Below, one piece after another: positions 26,186-32,410 of a DNA stretch of 33,721 nt (the stretch's first letter is position 1; every line of letters starts with the position of its first letter). The stretch comes from Gemmatimonadota bacterium (GTDB taxonomy: Bacteria; Gemmatimonadota; Gemmatimonadetes; Longimicrobiales; Gaopeijiaceae). Location: NCBI GenBank assembly GCA_007121455.1, contig SKKN01000021.1, positions 1-33,721 on the forward strand. The letters are read 5' to 3'. The translations under genes and the position numbers were made by a program. The notes beneath the pieces were generated by a model. It did not search any database and had not been told where the DNA came from. It saw nothing but the letters and a program-made list of their open reading frames with translations.

Positions 26186-27070
26186 ATGCAGCAGACCTTC
26201 GATCCCGCCGAGACCCTGCAGTCTCTCTCCGAACTGATGGCCGAGTGGGGAGTCAGTGCCCTCGGAGCCGTGGCGGTCCTTCTCGTCGGGAGCTGGGTCG
26301 CACGCCGGATCAGGGACGGCATGCGGACGGCCCTGGGTCGGGGCAGCCTCGATCCCACGCTGGTGCCATTCGCGACGTCGATCGTCTACTGGGGCCTCAT
26401 GGCGTTCGTAGTGATCGCGGTGCTCGGGATCTTCGGAGTGCCCACCGCTTCATTCATCGCCGTGGTGGGTGCCGCAGGGCTCGCGGTAGGGCTGGCCCTT
26501 CAGGGGACCCTTGCAAACTTCGCATCCGGGGTCATGATCCTGACCTTTCGCCCCTTCGTGATCGGGAACTGGGTGGAGGTCGCGGGCGTGAGCGGCACCG
26601 TGAAGGAGATCGGGATCTTCTCCACGATCCTGTTCTCGGGGGACAACGTGAAGATCGTGGTTCCCAATGCACAGGTGTACGGACAGACGCTCAAGAACTA
26701 CTCCGCGAACGACACCCGCAGAGTGGACCTCGTGATCGGCGTAGGATACGACGATGACCTCCAGGTCGCGCAGGAAGCCATCCTGACGGTCCTCGACGCG
26801 GACGAGCGGATCCTCGCAGATCCGGCGCCCACAGTCGCCGTGCACGAGCTCGGCGACAGCTCGGTCGACTTCGTGGTGCGCCCTTGGTGCCGGGCTTCGG
26901 ACTACTGGCCCCTCCGCTGGCATCTGACCCGGGCCCTCAAAGAAGGCCTGGAAACGGCAGGCTGCTCGATCCCGTTTCCGCAGCGGGACGTGCACCTATT
27001 CGAGCGCGCCGAGACCGAAAACGGCGCAGTATCGGACCGCGGAAAGACTGTCACATCCGGTTCAAAGTGA
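26186..27070 (+). CDS. small mechanosensitive channel, MscS family
   Basis: A 294-residue channel that opens under membrane tension to release solutes during hypo-osmotic shock. Three membrane helices are visible. The third is the pore helix with Gly/Ala packing (AVVGAAGLAVGLALQGTLAN), followed by the beta-domain (FRPFVIGNWVEVAGVSGTVKEI, VVPNAQVYGQTLKNYS) and an alpha/beta C-terminal domain (DFVVRPWCRASDYW). ATG 26186 follows TGAGGA. It is intact and of normal length, in contrast to the decayed genes around it. Confidence 0.94.
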   Translation: MQQTFDPAETLQSLSELMAEWGVSALGAVAVLLVGSWVARRIRDGMRTALGRGSLDPTLVPFATSIVYWGLMAFVVIAVLGIFGVPTASFIAVVGAAGLAVGLALQGTLANFASGVMILTFRPFVIGNWVEVAGVSGTVKEIGIFSTILFSGDNVKIVVPNAQVYGQTLKNYSANDTRRVDLVIGVGYDDDLQVAQEAILTVLDADERILADPAPTVAVHELGDSSVDFVVRPWCRASDYWPLRWHLTRALKEGLETAGCSIPFPQRDVHLFERAETENGAVSDRGKTVTSGSK

Positions 27071-27182
27071 CTGTGCTCCAGGTAGCGGCCTGACGAGGTC
27101 CGGAGCGGCCGTAGGCCACCATCAGAAGTACGAGCGCCCCGAGGCACCGACCAGGAAACCGCCCGGGCATCCGCAAAGCCTT

Positions 27183-28904
27183 TCAGGGGCCATCCGTTGC
27201 CTCTCGTCGCTTTTGGAAGTAGAGCTCGAGGCGCTCGATCTCTTTCGCCGTCCAGCCGGGGGGCGCGACGACTTCCAACCAGGCGTCGATGTAGTGCTCA
27301 GGAGCGTAGACGTGCCCATAGCCCGTCGGCGCGGCGTCGCCCGCTGCGATGTCCACCGCCAACTGGAGCATACTGACGACGGGGTACCAACGAAGCTCGG
27401 GAGAGACGTCGGGTCCGCGCGGGTCGGCCATCCACTCGGGGCGCCTGAACAGGGCCCGCTGCTCGAAGAAGGTCACCGGGTCGCTCGCGTACTGCAGATA
27501 GACGATCCGTATGGGTCCCCATTCGGCTCCCGGCCGCTCCGGGGTGTTCTGCTGGTTCATGAACCGGACGATGGAGCCGTCGCGAAAGCGAGGAAGCCAT
27601 GCGGGAGAGTCGGGTTCTCGCTCCGCGGTGATCGTGCGCCAGGTGTTGCTCCGAAAAGGAGGCCCCGCCCAGAGCGCCCCTGCATAGGGATCCGCGATAA
27701 CATCGTAGAGGTCGGCCGCCCTTTCGCCGTTGAGAGCTCCGAGACTCAGGCCATATAGGTAGAGGTCGGGCCGGGCGTCCCGGGGAAGCTCCGTCCAATA
27801 TCCGTAGATCTCGGCGAACACGGTCCTCGCCGTCTCGGCCCCGTACTCGGGCTCCGCGAGGAGGGAGAGCCAGCTGGGCAGGTAGGAGTACTGAACTGCG
27901 ACCGTCGCCACGTCCCCTCGAAGCAAGTATTCGAAGGTGTCAGTGGCGTACGGGTCCACCCAACCCGTGCCGGTGGGTGTGGCGATGACCAGGACGGAGC
28001 GCTCGAAGGCTCCCAGACGTTGGAGCTCTCCCAAGGCCAGACCGGCGCGTTCTTCGATCGTCTCGGCCGAATTGATACCTACATAGACCCGGATGGGCTC
28101 CCGAATGGGTTCCGCGTCGCCCTCCCCGAAGAAGACCGCCAGATCTTCCGCGGTGGGGCCGGACGAGACGAACTCGCGTCCCCTTCGGCCGAGGTCGTGC
28201 CAGGCGACGAGCGAAGCGGCGCTTCCCGTGAGAAGCGGGTCTGTGGGCTCCTCCAGTTCCGGCTGCACGAGCGCATCGACCTGCTGGAAGGAGGCGTCCA
28301 AGGCGCGGAAGGAGGCCTCCACGAGGACGCCGTCGATCACCAGCCAGAAGACGGCGATCGCAAGGAAGCCTCCGGTGACGTTGGCGATCCTTCGGGGGAC
28401 GTGCCCGCTCAGCCACCCCGCGATGATCCGGAAGGTCAGGCCGAAGAGGCGGGCGATCTTGAGCAGGACGATGGCCACAAGAGCGGCGATGAGCCCCACG
28501 CGGATGGGTTGGGCGCTGTCCACCGATTCCAGCTCCATGAGGAGCCGGATCGAGTTCTGCCACTCGGCGGCCTGGTGGAGGAAGATCAGGGCGGTCGCGA
28601 GGGAGAGACCCGCCGCCGTCAGCGTCGTGATTCTCTGGGCTCGCGCCCCCGGGAGCGGCAACTCGAGGTAGCCCCAGAGCCAGCGACCGAACACACCGAG
28701 GCCATAGCCGGCAGCGAGCGAGAAGCCCGAAAGTACGCCCTGCGTGATGAGCGTGCGTGGGAGCAGGCTCGGCGTGAGCGACGCCGCGAAGAAGAGGGTC
28801 GCCACGAGCAGGCCCGGCGTGGACAAGGTCGCCGCGAACCGTGCGCTCCAGCGCGTCAGCGCGGATCCCACCAACGTCGAGCGACGCTGAGCACCCCGAA
28901 TCAT
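27183..28904 (-). CDS. membrane-anchored alpha/beta hydrolase (Abhydrolase_9, DUF2319)
   Basis: A 573-residue protein. The N-terminal half (about 25-200) has four or five membrane helices (Abhydrolase_9_N type). The C-terminal half is the catalytic Abhydrolase_9 domain with nucleophile Ser387 in GLSLG (LYLYGLSLGALNGE), a likely Asp in YASDPVTFF and His in GYGHVYAPEHY. Members are thought to act on lipids or esters at the membrane; the substrate is unknown. ATG 28904 has GGATAT upstream at 10 nt. It is convergent with the MscS gene and preceded by 620 bp without a gene. Confidence 0.88.
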   Translation of the reverse strand: MIRGAQRRSTLVGSALTRWSARFAATLSTPGLLVATLFFAASLTPSLLPRTLITQGVLSGFSLAAGYGLGVFGRWLWGYLELPLPGARAQRITTLTAAGLSLATALIFLHQAAEWQNSIRLLMELESVDSAQPIRVGLIAALVAIVLLKIARLFGLTFRIIAGWLSGHVPRRIANVTGGFLAIAVFWLVIDGVLVEASFRALDASFQQVDALVQPELEEPTDPLLTGSAASLVAWHDLGRRGREFVSSGPTAEDLAVFFGEGDAEPIREPIRVYVGINSAETIEERAGLALGELQRLGAFERSVLVIATPTGTGWVDPYATDTFEYLLRGDVATVAVQYSYLPSWLSLLAEPEYGAETARTVFAEIYGYWTELPRDARPDLYLYGLSLGALNGERAADLYDVIADPYAGALWAGPPFRSNTWRTITAEREPDSPAWLPRFRDGSIVRFMNQQNTPERPGAEWGPIRIVYLQYASDPVTFFEQRALFRRPEWMADPRGPDVSPELRWYPVVSMLQLAVDIAAGDAAPTGYGHVYAPEHYIDAWLEVVAPPGWTAKEIERLELYFQKRREATDGP

Positions 28905-29524
28905 GGAATGATATCCATTTGAGCGGAGCAGGCGCCTCTCCGTTCCATGCGTTCAAGTCCTCCGGTTCGCCAGCCGGAGCCAATCCCCCCGACAGCCGTT
29001 CGCACCAACCCAGAGGGGCGAGGAACCGCGGACGGATGCCCCCGGAGTGGGGCGCCCACCGGAGAGGAACGAGTCGGTCGGACGCGGGCGAGACAAGAGT
29101 CGAAATCGATGACTTTCCACGAAACGTTATCGCGATTCCTCCCGGAAAGCGAGACGGCTCAAGACGCCAAGCCACCCGGGCTCCGTCCCGGTCGACCTTC
29201 ATCTCGGATTCCGAGACGAAGGTCGAAGCCGATTCCGCCAGAGGCTTCGATGTCATGATTTCAATCGGCCTCGTGCCGGTGTTGCGGCGGGGCGCGTCCT
29301 TCTGTGGAGCTCTGTAGCGGCCCGGGCGCGGGGACGATCAGCTACGGGCGGATGTTCTGAGCGAGCTCGACTTCGAACGCCGCAGTGCGGGCGGGTCGAC
29401 CCCCGGAGGTATCCTCGACCCCCGCACCGAACGCCTCAGCCTTCATGCGGACCTGGAGCGCGGTCGGGTTGCCGGGGGCATCAAGGGCGCAGCGGCCCAG
29501 CCCGATCTGTCCGAGGGACCTCCG
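28905..29524. other. 620-bp gene-free stretch with two overlapping hairpins and a BON-like scrap
   Basis: No complete gene is supported here. Two inverted repeats stand out: 29192-29226 (tcgaccttc/gaaggtcga with an inner ctcgg/ccgag) and 29223-29250 (tcgaagcc/ggcttcga). They share four bases, so RNA could form only one at a time. At 29334-29380 the plus strand reads DDQLRADVLSELDFE, resembling the start of a BON-domain protein. The rest resembles intergenic or decayed sequence. Confidence 0.5.
29192..29250. promoter_or_regulatory. pair of mutually exclusive hairpins
   Basis: Hairpin 1 is 29192-29226: a 9-bp arm, a 2-nt internal loop, a 5-bp arm and a 3-nt loop. Hairpin 2 is 29223-29250: a perfect 8-bp stem with a 12-nt loop. 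The shared bases tcga (29223-29226) make them alternatives. On the minus strand they lie about 290-345 bp upstream of the Abhydrolase_9 start and downstream of cheB. They could be an attenuator or a processed leader; no T-run or start codon overlap makes this certain. Confidence 0.35.
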
Positions 29525-30529
29525 TTACCGTTCGACCTCCGCTTCGTCAAAGACCGCTTCCGTGCCGGACTTCAGCATGGCGCGGATGCGCTGGATGTGA
29601 ATGCCGAATTCCTCGGCTCGCTCACTCAGAGACCTGGTCTGGCTGCCGGTCATCGTGTCAGCCATCCGGACGAGCAGGTTCTTGCGCTCTTCGAACATTC
29701 GCAGCGCGGACCAGAGGGTCTCTTCAATCTTCGCGGTCTGTGCCACGAGGAGGACACCGGCGGTGAAGGCGTGCCCGGTGTGGCATCGATAACGGAGAGA
29801 TTCCACATTCTCGACTTCCCACAGGACGCCGCCGCAATCGGGACAGTTGAAAGGAACCTGATGTCCGAGAGTGTGGACAGAAGAGAGGTCGCTGAGAACG
29901 CGCCGGGCGATCCTGGCCTCGATGATGACATCATCGGGGATTGCCGGTTGTCTGCCAGGCTTTCGGCGCACAAGCTCGGTGAGCAGCGCGCCGAGCTGTG
30001 CGAGCGGCACGCAATGGTCGACTTCGGTCGCCTGCAGGGCGTTGCTCGGCATATCCGGATAGGCAGCATCGCTGGGATCCTGCACGACGCAGATTCCGCC
30101 GCATCGATGAATTGCGTTGAGGCCGGCGGTTCCATCATCGAGATGGCCCGTCAGAACCACCCCCGTCACCCGGTTGCCGTGCGCGACCGCGGCCGAGCGA
30201 AATAATGGATCGATGCTCGGGCGGGATCGGTTCTCCCGAGCACCTTTGGTGATCTGAATGGTCTCTTCATCGATCATCAGGTGGTGGTCGGCGGGGGCCA
30301 GGTAGATACGGCCCGGACGAAACTTCTGCCCATCGTCGGGTTCTGTGCACTCGAGCGGGCCATGGCGATTCAAGACGCGAAGGAGCGACTTTCCCGTGGT
30401 GTCGGCTGCCACGTGGTTGACGACGAAGACGGGCGCGGGAAAGTCCTCCGAAAACTGAGAGACCAGTCGCGTGAGTGCGTCCATACCGCCGGCTGAGGTT
30501 CCGATGACGACGATTGCGGTCTGCTTCAT
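29525..30529 (-). CDS. CheB-type methylesterase domain protein without receiver domain
   Basis: A 334-residue protein. Residues 1-185 form a CheB methylesterase domain with the Ser-His-Asp triad Ser12 (GTSAGGMDAL), His39 (VVNHVAAD) and Asp131/132 (TGHLDDGTAG). Classical CheB removes methyl groups from chemoreceptors and has an N-terminal receiver; none is present, so it is not phosphorylation-gated in the usual way. Residues about 226-334 hold a zinc-ribbon-like Cys/His set (C229-x2-C232...C249-H250-x2-H253) and a helical tail. No cheR, receptor or other chemotaxis gene is nearby. ATG 30529 has GAGGGA upstream. Confidence 0.9.
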   Translation of the reverse strand: MKQTAIVVIGTSAGGMDALTRLVSQFSEDFPAPVFVVNHVAADTTGKSLLRVLNRHGPLECTEPDDGQKFRPGRIYLAPADHHLMIDEETIQITKGARENRSRPSIDPLFRSAAVAHGNRVTGVVLTGHLDDGTAGLNAIHRCGGICVVQDPSDAAYPDMPSNALQATEVDHCVPLAQLGALLTELVRRKPGRQPAIPDDVIIEARIARRVLSDLSSVHTLGHQVPFNCPDCGGVLWEVENVESLRYRCHTGHAFTAGVLLVAQTAKIEETLWSALRMFEERKNLLVRMADTMTGSQTRSLSERAEEFGIHIQRIRAMLKSGTEAVFDEAEVER

Positions 30530-30545
30530 GATGATCTGATCCCTC

Positions 30546-30564
30546 GCACGTGAGCCACACGTGC
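30546..30564. promoter_or_regulatory. inverted repeat just upstream of the CheB-type gene
   Basis: A perfect 7-bp inverted repeat (gcacgtg-agcca-cacgtgc) lies 17 bp upstream of the start codon at 30529, in the 5' leader or promoter. The spacing and symmetry suit a dimeric DNA-binding protein or a small hairpin near the ribosome-binding site. No regulator gene is adjacent. Confidence 0.4.
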
Positions 30565-30829
30565 AGTCATGTCCGATACGGCGTGGGGACGCGGTCGTCA
30601 TCCGCCCTCTCTCCGTGAGATTGCAACCCCCGCGATCCCGAGAAGCTTGAACCTCGACGCGGCCGCGGAGGTTCTGCTCATCTTGAGCCGATGCAGGAGA
30701 CGGACCAGCGGTGGAGAAGGCGCCCGTGTCGTCGCCCGCGGGAGGGGCGCCTGCCGGCCGGGGCCTTGGTGACAAGGCGCACGGGTCGGCCCCCGTTGCC
30801 GTCGCGAACCGCCTTCCCAACTTCGACGA

Positions 30830-30889
30830 ATGGGAAATCGCTTTGCCGACTGGCTCAGACAGGCGGAGGCCGACCTGCGCGCGCGAGTG
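30830..30889 (+). pseudogene. N-terminal scrap of a HEPN-domain protein
   Basis: Starting at an ATG, the frame reads MGNRFADWLRQAEADLRAR, which matches the first helix of HEPN-domain proteins of MNT/HEPN toxin-antitoxin pairs. After about 20 residues the match stops and the frame ends at a TGA soon after. In another frame downstream the sequence reads PAAIDLAVMTEDGLEDLREP, loosely like a nucleotidyltransferase partner. It is too short to function, and the assignment rests on one helix. Confidence 0.45.
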
Positions 30890-31089
30890 TGTCCCCCGAC
30901 TATCTGCCTGACCGATTTCCGGCGGCCATCGATCTTGCGGTGATGACGGAGGACGGGCTCGAAGACCTCCGTGAGCCGCTCCAGGCTGGTACCGGGCGAT
31001 CAGCGCGGGGCGGATGCTCTGGGCTGGCTCGACTTCGAGCGGAGCATGAATCCCGCTCTTCACCTGTTCGCGTCCCCGGACGCCAGCCC

Positions 31090-31284
31090 GACCGAAAACT
31101 CCGCTGCAGCGCGTGCGGAAGCCGAGGTGAGCCGGAAGGGAGGGCGGCAGCTGTGGCCATCGACATGTCTTACGTCTACATCCGTACCGTACGGGACCAC
31201 CTCCCGCAGGCGTCCCTGGTATTCGACCGCTTTCATGTCGTGAAGTCGATGAACGCCAAGCTTTCGGATCTGCCAAAGCCCCGC
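31090..31284 (+). mobile_element. ISL3-family transposase remnant
   Basis: One plus-strand frame reads VAIDMSYVYIRTVRDHLPQA and SLVFDRFHVVKSMNAKLSDL, the conserved block of ISL3 transposases that includes the first two catalytic acidic residues (IDMS and FDRFHV). A preceding RKLRCSACG may be part of the zinc-binding N-terminus. The rest of the transposase, the catalytic Glu and the terminal repeats are absent. It is a dead fragment next to the tRNA-Ile relic. Confidence 0.75.
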
Positions 31285-31312
31285 AGGCCCCGAAGGGCCT
31301 TCCCGGGCGCAC

Positions 31313-31360
31313 AAAAAAAGCCAGGCCGTCCGCTGGAACACCGCGAACGGTCTGGCTTTT
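31313..31360 (-). terminator. bidirectional Rho-independent terminator after the tRNA-Ile relic
   Basis: A stem of 14 bp (31316-31329 with 31347-31360, one G-T pair) carries seven Ts on the minus strand (the A-run 31313-31319) and four Ts on the plus strand (31357-31360). On the minus strand it follows directly after the 3' end of the tRNA-Ile fragment, as expected for the native tRNA terminator. It suggests the tRNA 3' end and its downstream DNA are the original chromosomal side. Confidence 0.85.
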
Positions 31361-31368
31361 CAGGAAAA

Positions 31369-31413
31369 TGGGCCTGGGTAGACTCGAACTACCGACCTCA
31401 CGCTTATCAGGCG
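31369..31413 (-). pseudogene. tRNA-Ile(GAT) 3' half, copy A (possible attachment-site scar)
   Basis: Read on the minus strand this is a tRNA-Ile from the anticodon loop onward: CTGATAA (anticodon GAT), 3' anticodon strand GCGTG, variable GAGGTC, T-stem GGTAG, loop TTCGAGT, CTACC, acceptor CAGGCCC and discriminator A at 31369. No CCA is encoded. The 5' half (D-arm, first acceptor strand) is absent; homology stops within the anticodon stem at about 31413. Breaks inside the anticodon region of a tRNA 3' half are typical of integration sites. A terminator follows. Confidence 0.88.
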
Positions 31414-31654
31414 AAAGGGCCTGGGGCCCGATTCCGGCATCCTGCCGCGTTTCCCCACGTTACGCAGCGGGCTGCCGGGATTCGGACCGGCCAAGATCGG
31501 GTTCCGCCGGAGTCAGTAGACACCTTCTAGACACCTGCCGCCGGCCCTGCCTCCCTGAAGAGTTTTCCACGGGCTGCGAGGAGAGCACTCCCGTGCAGCT
31601 CCCCGCAGCAGCGTGTGGGAAACTCGGCGACTCGGGCGCCCAAACACCATGCGT

Positions 31655-32410
31655 TCAGCCAGGACTCTGCTCAGCGCCCACGCGCACCACGAGATCCTCA
31701 TCCAAGCCCTGTCGATGAATCTCCAGTCCTGGTCGGGATCCCATTTGTCTCGTCGTAACATCAAGGGCGAAGGGAAACAGCGCGGGGTCGTTCCGGAGGG
31801 CGTCCAACGGCCGAGGAGATCCCCCGAAGTCTGCGAGCGCCGCCTCCAGAAGCCACGCGCCTGTCGGATCTGCACTCCTGAGCCGAAGCTTGGCGGCTTG
31901 TGCGAAAACGCCGCGGTCGTCCTCCTCCGTCAGCACCCCCCAGAGGATCAGCGACCGGACCACTCGTTGTACCGCCCGGGCCACCGTGCTTCGCTCCCCC
32001 CACACCTGTGTGACTCGGCGAGTGATCTGGGAAAGGGAGGCCGTCCCCTGAACTGCGGCGAGCCGCCCCGCAGCGGAGGCCACACTCCGGAAGAACGGGT
32101 ACGTGGCCATGCACATGCCCCAGTGGAGCGGAAGGCGGTCGCGGCTCCCCCGGTCGTTGAGCAGGGCAAGCCCCTCGTCTCGGAGCGTCCCGAGACCGCC
32201 GGGCACCTGGACCCACACATGGACGAGGACGGTGACGGTATTCGCCCTGGCCTTCACCCCCGCCACGCTACCGTCGAGTAGATCGTACAGCCTGGATCGG
32301 ATCTCGCCTGCGGGACACCCCGCTGCCGTCCAGGCTGCTGTGGCGTCCAGCCACTCGAGGCGGATCTTCCGATCAAAGCCTACGATCCGGTCCTGGCTGC
32401 CTTGGCTCAT
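31655..32410 (-). CDS. unknown BREX-linked protein with a winged-helix-like segment
   Basis: A 251-residue protein whose ATG (32410) overlaps the pglZ stop as ATGA, so it is translated with PglZ. I do not recognise its family firmly. The central part (about 95-165: LPLHWGMCMATYPFFRSVA, RLAAVQGTASLSQITRRV, STVARAVQRVVRSLILWGVL) reads as a winged-helix or small DNA-binding fold. In type 3 BREX loci the gene after pglZ is brxA, so position makes a BrxA role possible, but I cannot see clear DUF1819 similarity. It ends the operon; about 240 bp separate it from the tRNA-Ile relic. Confidence 0.65.
   Translation of the reverse strand: MSQGSQDRIVGFDRKIRLEWLDATAAWTAAGCPAGEIRSRLYDLLDGSVAGVKARANTVTVLVHVWVQVPGGLGTLRDEGLALLNDRGSRDRLPLHWGMCMATYPFFRSVASAAGRLAAVQGTASLSQITRRVTQVWGERSTVARAVQRVVRSLILWGVLTEEDDRGVFAQAAKLRLRSADPTGAWLLEAALADFGGSPRPLDALRNDPALFPFALDVTTRQMGSRPGLEIHRQGLDEDLVVRVGAEQSPG

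Noticed and set aside
27071-27182. A terminator between the convergent MscS and Abhydrolase_9 genes.
   Set aside because: No stem with a T-run on either strand could be found.
22134-31413. A functional integrative element between the two tRNA-Ile fragments.
   Set aside because: No integrase, excisionase, replication or transfer gene is visible; only a scar interpretation is supported.
31368-31530. Open frames over the tRNA-Ile relic reading GLGRLELPTSRLSGE and WVDSNYRPHAY.
   Set aside because: These are the well-known false proteins produced by translating the antisense strand of a tRNA-Ile gene, not genes.
31517-31536. Tandem tagacacct repeats, 11 bp apart, near the BREX end.
   Set aside because: Only two 9-bp copies; could be binding sites for a recombinase or regulator, but the signal is too small to support.
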